A stretch of DNA of 64,000 bases from an uncultured Collinsella sp. (GTDB taxonomy: Bacteria > Actinomycetota > Coriobacteriia > Coriobacteriales > Coriobacteriaceae), in the NCBI GenBank assembly GCA_934668345.1, contig CAKUNE010000001.1, positions 1-64,000 of the forward strand, given 5' to 3'. The notes beneath the pieces are model-generated. The model had not been told where the DNA came from and made no database searches. It saw nothing but the letters and a program-made list of their open reading frames with translations. The position numbers and the translations under genes are program-made. Positions 1-7,342 of this stretch are shown here, one piece after another; the first letter of the stretch is position 1, and every line of letters starts with the position of its first letter.

Positions 1-200
1 AAGAGGATCTCCCCGGCCGTCGGCCGCAGCATCCCGCAGATCATCTTGAGCGTTGTCGACTTGCCGGCGCCGTTGGGACCGAGCAGCCCGTACACCTCGC
101 CCTCGCGGATATGAAGGCTCACATCGGCCACGGCGTCCTGCGCCTGGTCGCCGCGGCCGAAGCGCTTGGTGAGCCCACGCGTCTCGAGCATGTAACCCAT
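1..200 (-). CDS. ABC transporter ATP-binding protein (5' part only)
   Basis: Only the first 66 codons are in the window; the gene runs off the left edge. The translation begins [15 protein letters not shown] and has a Walker A motif, GPNGAGKST, at residues 41-49. This is the nucleotide-binding subunit of an ABC transporter, and the N-terminus resembles the BcrA/CcmA-like drug or lantibiotic export ATPases. The chosen ATG has AGAAAGGA about 8 nt upstream. A second in-frame ATG lies three codons in. The permease partner is outside the window, so the substrate cannot be stated. Confidence 0.85.
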   Translation of the reverse strand, partial: MGYMLETRGLTKRFGRGDQAQDAVADVSLHIREGEVYGLLGPNGAGKSTTLKMICGMLRPTAGEIL

Positions 201-596
201 GGGTTTATCCTTTCTCTTCCGGGAGCGCGGGCCGAGTCACCGTGCCCGTGCGCCTTACCTTTCGGGTTCACCATCCATGGTGGGGCGCGTTTCTAACGAA
301 GCCATAACGGCCGTTGGGTTCTTTTGGCGCCAACCCTTCTCGACCCGCACATCATGATTAATTTGCTTAAGGCAACAACTTTCCCGATCGATGTAATCAC
401 CGAATCAAAACGTGTACATCACCCTCCAAAACCGACTTTTATCGGCATGTTTGGAGGCTGATGTACACGAATGTGAAATCCACCGCCGCCCAAAAGCGCC
501 TTCCTCATGTCTGGACTCTCTATGCTTACGCTGGATAGACATCGCCGGAACGGGTATAGTATCGAAAGTTTTGTCGTTAACCAGCGGGGGAGTCCT
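201..596. other. intergenic region between divergent ABC ATPase and pgsA-like gene
   Basis: There is no convincing gene here. The stretch holds the back-to-back promoters of the two flanking genes, a 59-nt hairpin (411-469), and three short palindromes: CACCATCCATGGTG at 69-82 bases into the interval, AACGGCCGTT near 306, and TTGGCGCCAA near 333. They could be operators for the ABC transporter. A TATAGT at 555-560 is a candidate -10 for the downstream gene, with a weak -35. Short ORFs in this interval lack ribosome binding sites and homology cues. Confidence 0.5.
411..469. repeat. long near-perfect intergenic hairpin
   Basis: Two 20-nt arms (411-430 and 450-469) are inverted copies with a single C/C mismatch. 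They enclose a 19-nt loop that holds a small inner stem, CCGA/TCGG. No T-run follows on either strand, so it does not look like a simple terminator. The outer tips are CGTGTACATC and its complement. It may be a dispersed palindromic element or a large operator. Confidence 0.6.
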
Positions 597-1301
597 GTGG
601 GCATCAAAAAGAAGATCAAAAAGGAGCTTATCGGCACTTCCGATTACCCGTCGAATAAGATCTTTACGATCTCCAATTTCATCACCTTTACGCGCCTGAT
701 CCTCACCCTGGTATTTCTGTACCTGTTTGTGACGGATAACAACCGCGTCATCGCCATCGTTATCTACGCCGTTGCCGCCTCTACCGACTGGATGGACGGT
801 CAGATCGCCCGCATGACCAAGACGGTCTCGTGGCTCGGCAAGGTCATGGATCCCATCTGCGACCGTGCGCTGCTGTTCACCGGCGTACTTGGGCTGGTGG
901 TCCGCGGAGAGCTGCCCATCTGGGTCTGCGTGCTCATTATTGGCCGCGACATCTATCTGGGCATCGGCACGCTTATCGTTCGTCATTATCACCGTCGCCC
1001 CATCGATGTCGTCTTTCCCGGAAAGATTGCCACTGCACTGCTCATGACCGGCTTCTCACTCATGCTGCTCGGGTTCCCCATTGTTGACGGCCTGCACCTT
1101 TTACCTTCAACCCTCGCGGCCTTCCCGGGTCTCAACGGAAGCTCGGTGCCCCTCGGCATCTTCTTTGTGTATGGCGGCGTGATCTTCTCCATGCTCACCG
1201 CTGTCATCTACTCCATTAAGGGCGGAGCGGCCATTAAACAGGCTCTCGAGCATCCCGAGGACGAGGACATCGACTTTCTGAACCCCGAAATCGAAGATTG
1301 A
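597..1301 (+). CDS. CDP-alcohol phosphatidyltransferase family protein (PgsA-like)
   Basis: A 234-residue integral membrane enzyme that transfers a phosphatidyl group from CDP-diacylglycerol to an alcohol, probably glycerol phosphate or inositol phosphate. The family signature DxxDGxxAR-x8-GxxxDxxxD is complete around residues 66-88 (DWMDGQIAR, then GKVMDPICD). Several hydrophobic helices follow. The GTG at 597 is preferred to an upstream ATG because GGGGGAG sits just before it. It opens a five-gene + strand cluster. In Mycobacterium tuberculosis pgsA2 also lies near garA and a MerR gene. A second PgsA is present at 21684-22322, so this copy may use another acceptor; which one is not visible. 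Confidence 0.85.
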   Translation: MGIKKKIKKELIGTSDYPSNKIFTISNFITFTRLILTLVFLYLFVTDNNRVIAIVIYAVAASTDWMDGQIARMTKTVSWLGKVMDPICDRALLFTGVLGLVVRGELPIWVCVLIIGRDIYLGIGTLIVRHYHRRPIDVVFPGKIATALLMTGFSLMLLGFPIVDGLHLLPSTLAAFPGLNGSSVPLGIFFVYGGVIFSMLTAVIYSIKGGAAIKQALEHPEDEDIDFLNPEIED

Positions 1302-1367
1302 TTCGTTGGGGTATGATTACGTACGGTTCATTATTTGCGGCTCGTCCGCGATAAGTTAGGGGTTGTC

Positions 1368-1802
1368 ATGGACAACATGGTTAACAATATGCCTCAGAAT
1401 GATAAGACTGCTGACGCTACCTGCGTATTCCGCGTACCTTCAAGCGATGTCACCGTTCCCGACCTCATGGCCAACGTGCGCATCACCGCCCCCGTTCTGT
1501 CCATCGTCAAGGGTCCGCAGACTGGTGCCGCCTTTGAGCTCGAGGACGACGTGACCACCATCGGCCGCGATCCTGCGAACGGCATCTTCCTCAATGACAT
1601 GACCGTTTCGCGCAGCCACGCGCGCATTATTCGTGAGGGCCTCGGCGCTCGCATCGAGGACCTGGGTTCGCTCAATGGCACCTGGGTCGACGGTGCCATC
1701 GTCAATGCAGCCCCGCTGCACGACGGTTCTTCCGTCCAGATCGGTACGTTTACGCTCATCTACCACGAGAGCACGCCGGAGCGCATCGAAACCGGTGAGT
1801 AG
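1368..1802 (+). CDS. FHA domain protein, GarA/OdhI-like
   Basis: A 144-residue cytosolic signalling protein. The C-terminal two thirds is a forkhead-associated domain that binds phosphothreonine, with the GR, SRSHARI and LGSLNGTWV blocks seen in the family. The N-terminal tail has ADATCVFRVP, which lines up with the kinase-target motif of mycobacterial GarA (ETTSVFR). In GarA/OdhI this Thr is phosphorylated by a Ser/Thr kinase, and the protein then controls 2-oxoglutarate metabolism. Here only one Thr (T18) remains; the neighbouring one is Ala. The start at 1368 has TTAGGGG 7 nt upstream and is preferred to ATG 1335. The next gene follows after 3 nt, the same pairing as Rv1827-Rv1828. Confidence 0.85.
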   Translation: MDNMVNNMPQNDKTADATCVFRVPSSDVTVPDLMANVRITAPVLSIVKGPQTGAAFELEDDVTTIGRDPANGIFLNDMTVSRSHARIIREGLGARIEDLGSLNGTWVDGAIVNAAPLHDGSSVQIGTFTLIYHESTPERIETGE

Positions 1803-1805
1803 GGC

Positions 1806-2684
1806 ATGGCCGAACGCAACTATCTGAGTATCGGCCAAGTCGTCAACCTACTTCGAGGCGCATACCCCGATCTTTCGAACTCAAAAATTAGATTTCTAGA
1901 AGATGAGGGGCTCATTACCCCTCATCGTACGCCTAAGGGATACCGTCAGTACTCCAAGGAGGACGTTGATCGCCTGGAGGTCATCCTGCACTTGCAGAAG
2001 ACCCGCTACATGCCGCTCAACGTGATTAAGCAGCGCTTGGAAAACGCCACGGACCTGTCAACGCTCGCTTACGAGGTGGGCTTGCTGTCAGATGTTCCGC
2101 TCAAGACGGAGCCCAAGGAGACTAAGCAAAAGCTGCATCCCATCGAGACCATTCCCGATATGCTGGGCGTCGAGATTTCGTTTATCCGCTCGCTCGCCGA
2201 GAACGACCTCATTCGCATCATCAAGAGTCCGCAGAATCGTGAGCTCGTCGATGGTCGCGATTTTCCTATCATCCGTTACTGCTCGGAGCTGTCGCGCTTC
2301 CACATTGAGCCGCGCAACCTACGTCAGTACGTATCGTCGGCAAACCGCGAGTCTTCGATGTTTGAGCAGGTGCTCGTGAGCATGCTCGGCATGGATACTT
2401 CTGATGACGAGCGCGACGCCAAGCTCGAGCGTGCTTTTAAGAAGCTTCACGACCTGACGGAGGGCGTGCACACTGCGCTGCTCAAGAACCGCGTTTTTGA
2501 GTCGCTCAACGCCGTGGTCGAGGACGCCGACATCGATGCACTCGATGAGGAAATCGCTCGCTCCGAGTCCACCAAGGCCAAAAACGAAGAAACTGCCGCG
2601 ACGGCTTCGCACGAGGATTCTCTCGTAAAGCCGCTAAAGGTCATCGCCCCTTCGCAATCCGGCACCGCCACCGCGGGCAAATAA
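1806..2684 (+). CDS. MerR family transcriptional regulator
   Basis: A 292-residue DNA-binding protein. The N-terminal ~75 residues form a MerR winged helix: YLSIGQVVNLL, then KIRFLEDEGLITPHRT and GYRQYSKEDVDRL. The long C-terminal part is not a metal-binding domain and resembles the Rv1828-type MerR proteins paired with GarA in actinobacteria. The start is 3 nt behind the FHA gene's stop, so translation is probably coupled. The C-terminus ends in a Lys/Glu/Ala-rich low-complexity tail. Target genes cannot be seen; the Rv1828 group is linked to control of central metabolism or surface genes only by association. Confidence 0.85.
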   Translation: MAERNYLSIGQVVNLLRGAYPDLSNSKIRFLEDEGLITPHRTPKGYRQYSKEDVDRLEVILHLQKTRYMPLNVIKQRLENATDLSTLAYEVGLLSDVPLKTEPKETKQKLHPIETIPDMLGVEISFIRSLAENDLIRIIKSPQNRELVDGRDFPIIRYCSELSRFHIEPRNLRQYVSSANRESSMFEQVLVSMLGMDTSDDERDAKLERAFKKLHDLTEGVHTALLKNRVFESLNAVVEDADIDALDEEIARSESTKAKNEETAATASHEDSLVKPLKVIAPSQSGTATAGK

Positions 2685-2724
2685 CAGCTGCCGCTTATCC
2701 GGCAACCCATTGAAAGGTCATGCA

Positions 2725-3255
2725 ATGTACGACTTCGAATCTCAAATCGTCGACATCCCCGACTATCCCGAGCCCGGAGTCATCTTCAAAGACATCACGC
2801 CGCTCTTTGGCAACCCCGAGGCGCTCAAAGCCATGACCGATGCCCTCTCCGAGCACTTTGCCGGCATGGGAATCACCAAGGTCGTGGGTCCCGAGGCTCG
2901 CGGCTTTATGGTTGGCGTACCGGTGGCTGTGGCCCTTGGTGCCGGCTTTGTTCCCGCACGTAAACCGGGCAAGCTACCCCGCAAGACGGTGAGCCAGAGC
3001 TACGAGCTCGAATACGGCACCGACTCTATCGAAATCCATGCCGATGCCATTACCTCTAAAGATACCGTGTTGATTCTGGACGACTTGGTCGCGACGGGCG
3101 GAACCGTCGAGGCAACAGGTAAACTTGTGCGAGATATGGGCGCAAAGCTTGTGGGCTACGGGTGTATCCTTGAGCTTGCGTTTCTCAACCCGCGCGAGAA
3201 GCTCACGCCGACTGACGACGATGTTGAGCTCTTTAGCCTGGTGACGGTAGACTAG
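2725..3255 (+). CDS. apt: adenine phosphoribosyltransferase
   Basis: A 176-residue cytosolic purine salvage enzyme: adenine + PRPP -> AMP + PPi. It has the family start (YPEPGVIFKDITPLF), the purine-loop region GPEARGF and the PRPP-binding loop VLILDDLVATGGT near residues 116-128. The ATG at 2725 has GAAAGG 7 nt upstream; the longer TTG start at 2710 would put that SD inside the gene. It follows the MerR gene by 40 nt and is read in the same direction. The length is typical of bacterial Apt. Confidence 0.95.
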   Translation: MYDFESQIVDIPDYPEPGVIFKDITPLFGNPEALKAMTDALSEHFAGMGITKVVGPEARGFMVGVPVAVALGAGFVPARKPGKLPRKTVSQSYELEYGTDSIEIHADAITSKDTVLILDDLVATGGTVEATGKLVRDMGAKLVGYGCILELAFLNPREKLTPTDDDVELFSLVTVD

Positions 3256-3287
3256 CCGTTACCCTTAGTTACTGGAAAGGAAGCTAC

Positions 3288-4415
3288 ATGCGCACAGCAA
3301 ACACGCACAAAAACATGGCACGCTGCGCTGCTACGGCAACCCTCGCTTGTGTTTTGGGCTTGGGCCTCGCGGCTCCTGCCTACGCCGATACCGCATCCGA
3401 CCTTGCCGCTGCTCGTACGAAACTCGAGCAGATCGGTACCCAAACCCAGCAGATTTACGATGAGCTCGCCACGCAAACGCAGGCGCTCGATCAGACTGCC
3501 GGAGAGATCACGCAAAAGCAGCAGGAGATCGCCGATGGTCAGGCCAAGCTCTCGACCTATGTCGCCGGTGAGTACAAGACCGGCGGTCTGAGCCTGCTTC
3601 AGGTTCTGACGGGCGTTGACGACCTGAGCGATATGCTCAACCGTCTGTTCTACTACGGCAAAGTTTCCGATAAGCAGGCTCAGACCATTCAAGAGGTCAA
3701 GGAGCTTAAGCAGCAGCTCACCGATAAGCAGGCCGAGCAGGAGAAGAACGTCGCTTCCACGCAGAAAAAGGTCGACGAGCTTAACGCTCAGCAGGCTGAA
3801 GCTCAGAGCGTCGTAAACTCCCTGGATTCTCAGCTGCAGGCCGAGCTTGCCGCCGAGGCTGAGGCGAACGCTGCACTGCAGGCGGGCATTAACGCCAGCA
3901 CTGCCGAGAAGGCCACGGTGAGCAGCGAAACTGCCGGTACGACCGAGAACACCAACAACGGTGGCCAGACCAGCAATAACAACAACCAGGGCGGCAACAC
4001 TCCGGCTCCTACGCCGGCACCTGCTCCGACGCCGCAGCCCTCCACGCCCGCTCCGGCTCCGACGCCTTCTGCTCCGAGCCAGTCCGTCGATGGCGGTTCT
4101 GTTGTCTCGCGTGCATACAGCAAGCTTGGTTGCGCTTATTCCTGGGGCGGAATTGGCCCGAACAGTTTCGACTGCTCTGGTTTTGTTAGCTATTGCCTCA
4201 CGGGTCGCTATTGCCGCCTCGGCACCACGGGTACCTTTATGGGCTGGACGCGTGTGTCCGATCCGCAACCCGGTGACGTTGTGGTCAACTCGTACCACAC
4301 CGGCATTTACATCGGTGGTGGTCAGATGATTCATGCTTCCGACTACAACACGGGTGTTATCATCAGCTCGGTTGCCGCCGGCATGAACAACAACTATATC
4401 TTCGTTCGCTACTAA
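3288..4415 (+). CDS. secreted NlpC/P60 peptidoglycan hydrolase with coiled-coil N-terminus
   Basis: A 375-residue exported cell-wall hydrolase. A signal peptide covers about residues 1-34 (positive start, hydrophobic core, AAPAYA-DT cleavage). Residues ~35-210 are a Gln/Glu-rich coiled coil like PcsB/RipA-type hydrolases, which FtsEX can control in other bacteria. A Pro/Thr/Ala/Asn linker (about 215-265) leads to a C-terminal NlpC/P60 domain with catalytic Cys in FDCSGFV, His in SYHTGIYIG and a third polar residue in MIHASD. It should cleave peptide stems in peptidoglycan. SD GGAAAGGAAG precedes the ATG. It is the last gene before a strong hairpin terminator. Confidence 0.92.
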   Translation: MRTANTHKNMARCAATATLACVLGLGLAAPAYADTASDLAAARTKLEQIGTQTQQIYDELATQTQALDQTAGEITQKQQEIADGQAKLSTYVAGEYKTGGLSLLQVLTGVDDLSDMLNRLFYYGKVSDKQAQTIQEVKELKQQLTDKQAEQEKNVASTQKKVDELNAQQAEAQSVVNSLDSQLQAELAAEAEANAALQAGINASTAEKATVSSETAGTTENTNNGGQTSNNNNQGGNTPAPTPAPAPTPQPSTPAPAPTPSAPSQSVDGGSVVSRAYSKLGCAYSWGGIGPNSFDCSGFVSYCLTGRYCRLGTTGTFMGWTRVSDPQPGDVVVNSYHTGIYIGGGQMIHASDYNTGVIISSVAAGMNNNYIFVRY

Positions 4416-4428
4416 GTATTCAGATAAA

Positions 4429-4477
4429 GCAAAAGAATGGACCTCGTGGCTTTGAGTCATGAGGTCCATTCTTTTGC
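4429..4477 (+). terminator. hairpin terminator after the NlpC/P60 gene
   Basis: Twenty-base arms (4429-4448 and 4458-4477) pair with one mismatch around a 9-nt loop, 13 nt after the stop codon. The right arm ends TTCTTTTGC and is followed by CTTTAG, a weak T-rich tail. The A-rich left flank lets it work on the other strand too. Confidence 0.8.
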
Positions 4478-4490
4478 CTTTAGTGCAGGC

Positions 4491-4517
4491 GCTATCTAGT
4501 TTTGAATACTAGATAGC
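4491..4517. promoter_or_regulatory. palindromic operator candidate upstream of degV
   Basis: A perfect 10-bp inverted repeat, GCTATCTAGT-7 nt-ACTAGATAGC, lies about 60 nt upstream of degV and about 24 nt before a TATAAT (4542-4547). Sixteen of 17 bases of its central part (TATCTAGTTTTGxATAC) recur in the promoter of the DUF1836 regulator at 6167-6183. That regulator is therefore the likely binding protein. The position upstream of -35 suits activation or looping; this is inferred. Confidence 0.6.
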
Positions 4518-4576
4518 GGCCCAATCGGTCTGCAAGATGGTTATAATTGTTTGGGAACAATTAGAAAGGACCCTCT

Positions 4577-5443
4577 ATGAGCTGGGCACTTATCTCAGAT
4601 TCAAGCTGCAACCTCCGCGATTGGCAACCGACCGCACCCCATACCACCTTTGCATTTGCGCCCCTCAAAATTCGAGTGGGGGAGCGTGAATTCGTCGATG
4701 ACCTTTCGCTCGATGTGCATGAGCTCAACTGCGCTGTTCAGGCGGAGACGAACGCCTCTTCGAGCGCTTGTCCCAGCGTAGGGGAGTGGGCCGAGCTCTT
4801 CAAATTGGCAGACAAGACCATCTGCATGCCGATCTCTGAGGGCGTGTCGGGCAGCTACAACGCGGCAACCACGGCTCGCGATATGGTTCTTGCCGAGGAG
4901 CCCGACCGACAGATTCATCTAGTCAATTCACGCGCAGCTGGCGGCAAAATGGACCTCATTTTCTTGCTGTTCGACCGCTATCTTGCAAGAAATCCTGATG
5001 TCTCATTCGAGGACGCTTGCGCATACTTCGATAGCCTTGAGCAGAACAGCAAAATCCTCTTCAGCTTGTGCAATTACGAAAATCTCGCCAAAGCCGGACG
5101 TATCCCTAAGGCAGCCGGCGTCATTGCCAACAAGCTCAATATTCGCATTTTGGGCACGGCGAGTGAAGCCGGCAAAATCGAACTCGTCGGGCACACGCGT
5201 GGCGAAAAGAAGATGGTCAACAAGATCATCGACACCATGGAAGCCGAGGGTTTTACGGGCGGCAAGGTCGTTATCGACCATGTCGAGAATGAGGCAGGCG
5301 CCCAGGCACTTGCCAGCCGCATTGTGGAGCGCTGGCCAAACTCCAAGACTATCATCATGCCCTGTAACGGGCTAGATTCATACTATGCCGAAATGCATGG
5401 GCTCATTATCGGCTACGGCATGGGCGTGGCTTCGGGCAAATAA
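4577..5443 (+). CDS. DegV family fatty-acid-binding protein
   Basis: A 288-residue cytosolic protein with the DegV fold. The N-terminal nucleotide-like start is ALISDSSCNL, the lipid-cradle motif is ISEGVSGSYNAA, and NSRAAGGKMDLI follows. Family members (FakB) present fatty acids to a FakA kinase; no fakA-type DAK gene is nearby, so the lipid role here is inferred from the family. GAAAGGA precedes the ATG. It stands alone between a terminator and the palindrome described at 4491-4517, and it converges on a DUF1836 regulator, a pairing that suggests regulation by that protein. Confidence 0.88.
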   Translation: MSWALISDSSCNLRDWQPTAPHTTFAFAPLKIRVGEREFVDDLSLDVHELNCAVQAETNASSSACPSVGEWAELFKLADKTICMPISEGVSGSYNAATTARDMVLAEEPDRQIHLVNSRAAGGKMDLIFLLFDRYLARNPDVSFEDACAYFDSLEQNSKILFSLCNYENLAKAGRIPKAAGVIANKLNIRILGTASEAGKIELVGHTRGEKKMVNKIIDTMEAEGFTGGKVVIDHVENEAGAQALASRIVERWPNSKTIIMPCNGLDSYYAEMHGLIIGYGMGVASGK

Positions 5444-5462
5444 AGTACAACTAAGCAAAAAT

Positions 5463-5504
5463 ACGGGCGGGACAAAGTGACAGATGACCCTTTGTCCCGC
5501 CCGT
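5463..5504. terminator. bidirectional terminator between degV and DUF1836 gene
   Basis: Fifteen-base arms, ACGGGCGGGACAAAG and its perfect complement, are separated by 12 nt. The hairpin lies 20 nt after the degV stop and 13 nt before the end of the converging gene, so it probably serves both. The + side is followed by TATATA rather than a T-run. Confidence 0.8.
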
Positions 5505-5516
5505 TATATACGTTGG

Positions 5517-6128
5517 CTAGCTATTAAACCCATTAAACTTAAGATAGCTCATCAGGTACGCCTTCGAAACGAAGGATGAAACTGCACTGCGCACAAGCAG
5601 TGACTCCCGCGTTACCTGATGAGCCGTATCGGGAACCGGTGTCTGCTCGACGGAAAAAGCCGCGCGGATCGATGCTTCGAGCTGATCAACAACATAATCG
5701 AATGCCGTCGGGGCATCATAGCTCAAACGCTGGATATTAAAAAGTGCCTGGACCGCGGCAATGGGCAGCACCTGCTTAAAAATGCAAATGGCAATCAGGC
5801 GCGCAATCTGTTCGCGACCATATTGCTTTTTAATGGGGGCGGGAAGCAAGCCAACCTTTACATAGTTATTGATCATCGAAGGCGTAATAACGGGCTGCTC
5901 AACACAAATGGAAAGCGGCTCCATCCACAACGAAACATACTCAATAACCTGGTCGCGATAGAGCGTCACATTGGGAAGCTGATCATAGCGCGGCAAGCTG
6001 AGCGTATTGAGCTTACGAACGATATCGGACTGAATAAATGCATCGGGCAGCACCGTTGGCTGAATATCCTCAGGCTTAATGCTGACCGACGTGTCGGACA
6101 TCGGAATGACGTGTTTTGCATGGTTCAT
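5517..6128 (-). CDS. DUF1836 domain regulator (MerR-like)
   Basis: A 203-residue predicted DNA-binding protein. The central segment, about residues 70-165, matches the DUF1836 pattern: VITPSMINNYVKVGLLPAP followed by QYGREQIARLIAICIFKQV, a MerR-like helix-turn-helix plus wing. The ATG at 6128 has GGAGG 6 nt upstream; an upstream ATG at 6209 would place the operator and promoter inside the gene. A CTAGATTATCTAG palindrome lies beside a TACAAT -10 in its own promoter, so autorepression is likely. It faces degV, whose promoter carries the same half-sites. The inducing signal is unknown. Confidence 0.75.
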   Translation of the reverse strand: MNHAKHVIPMSDTSVSIKPEDIQPTVLPDAFIQSDIVRKLNTLSLPRYDQLPNVTLYRDQVIEYVSLWMEPLSICVEQPVITPSMINNYVKVGLLPAPIKKQYGREQIARLIAICIFKQVLPIAAVQALFNIQRLSYDAPTAFDYVVDQLEASIRAAFSVEQTPVPDTAHQVTRESLLVRSAVSSFVSKAYLMSYLKFNGFNS

Positions 6129-6152
6129 GAGGGTCCTCCGTTCATTTTCTAT

Positions 6153-6183
6153 ATTGTATTCTAGATTATCTAGTTTTGGATAC
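6153..6183 (-). promoter_or_regulatory. promoter and operator of the DUF1836 gene
   Basis: Read on the minus strand, a TACAAT -10 lies at 6158-6153. It abuts the odd palindrome CTAGATTATCTAG (6161-6173). The flanking TATCTAGTTTTGGATAC (6167-6183) copies the centre of the degV-side palindrome with one change. A protein bound here would block RNA polymerase. Confidence 0.55.
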
Positions 6184-6211
6184 CACGTATTACGAAGCCG
6201 CATACACAAAG

Positions 6212-6243
6212 ATGGGGTCGATGCGGGCTTGCATCGACCCCAT
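6212..6243 (-). terminator. terminator of trxB
   Basis: Perfect 13-bp arms, ATGGGGTCGATGC and its complement, surround a 6-nt loop. It lies 44 nt past the trxB stop on the minus strand. The tail CTTTGTG is only moderately T-rich. Confidence 0.7.
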
Positions 6244-6286
6244 TATGTTAGAAGATAACAACCTTACATAAGATATATTATCGTAC

Positions 6287-7225
6287 TTATCCACGGAGAA
6301 ACGCGTATGAGCTGGTTGCCGCTATAGCTCCGTCAGAAACGGCAGTCACAACTTGACGTAAACGCTTGGAACGGATGTCGCCGGCAGCAAATAAGCCCGG
6401 TGTACGGGTAGTCATGGAATCATCGGTAACAATACCGCCGTCCGGCGCCAGATCGACCAGATGCTCGACAAGCTCGGTATGGGGCTGCGTGCCGGTAAAG
6501 ACAAAGATACCAAACGAGCCCGGTTCAAAGGTCTCGGTATGCGTCTCACCGGTCGCATTGTCCTTGAATGTGATCGTCGTGGGCATTGCATCACCGGAAA
6601 GCTCCACAATACTAGTTTGGTACCTAACTGAAATATTGTCCTTAGCAAGCACCTTCTGCACGACACCCTCGGGCGCACGGAACTGATCGCGGCGCAGTAC
6701 GATGGTCACACTGCTGGCAATGTCGGAAAGAAACAGCGCTTCCTCGCATGCCGAATTGCCGCCACCGATCACAAACACCTGCTTGCCGCGGAAGAACATA
6801 CCATCGCATGTTGCGCAATAAGATACGCCACGACCACGATACGTATCCTCGCCAACAAAGCCAGCCGGACGCGGCGTGGCTCCCATGCACGCGATGACAC
6901 TCCTTGCAGCCGTGTCGCCTATATCGTGGTGAACGGTAAACAGCGCGGAATCGGCATCGTAATCGATACCCGTCACCATACTCCATTCAACCTGAGCTCC
7001 CAGGCCCTCTGCATGCTGCTGAAAACGTTCACCCAGCTCAGCACCACTTAACAGCGGAATGCCAGGGTAATTCTCAATCTCGTTGGACGTGGCGATCTGG
7101 CCACCCGACATGCCCTGCTCAATCACGGTCGTCGTCAGGTTGGCGCGCGCTGCGTAAATGGCGGCAGCATAGCCTGCAGGGCCTCCGCCGATAATCGCAA
7201 CATCGATCGGCTGATCGGTAGTCAT
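6287..7225 (-). CDS. trxB: thioredoxin-disulfide reductase
   Basis: A 312-residue FAD/NADPH flavoenzyme that reduces thioredoxin. The FAD-binding motif GGGPAG is at residues 13-18, the redox-active CATC at 137-140, the NADPH motif GGGNSA about 20 residues on, and the closing FAD motif TPGLFAAGDIR near 285. The ATG at 7225 has AGAGGA about 7 nt upstream; the 25-codon upstream extension lacks family similarity and overlaps the promoter of the divergent gene. It is a monocistronic unit with its own terminator. Confidence 0.95.
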   Translation of the reverse strand: MTTDQPIDVAIIGGGPAGYAAAIYAARANLTTTVIEQGMSGGQIATSNEIENYPGIPLLSGAELGERFQQHAEGLGAQVEWSMVTGIDYDADSALFTVHHDIGDTAARSVIACMGATPRPAGFVGEDTYRGRGVSYCATCDGMFFRGKQVFVIGGGNSACEEALFLSDIASSVTIVLRRDQFRAPEGVVQKVLAKDNISVRYQTSIVELSGDAMPTTITFKDNATGETHTETFEPGSFGIFVFTGTQPHTELVEHLVDLAPDGGIVTDDSMTTRTPGLFAAGDIRSKRLRQVVTAVSDGAIAATSSYAFLRG

Positions 7226-7342
7226 GAAGAGTCCTCTCGTCGAAACATTGACGTTCGTTGCGCTCATACCCAAATTTACGTGAACATGACACTCATGCAC
7301 TACAATGATAAATCGCGTAACAAAGCTGAAGGGGAGTTATCG

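Noticed and set aside
507..596. An N-terminal extension of the PgsA-like protein from an upstream ATG
   Set aside because: The 30 extra residues have no family similarity, and the extension covers a candidate -10 and the SD-like GGGGGAG before GTG 597.
3252..4469. A 405-codon minus-strand frame opposite the NlpC/P60 gene
   Set aside because: It overlaps a gene with signal peptide, coiled coil and catalytic motifs. The antisense product is repetitive and unsupported.
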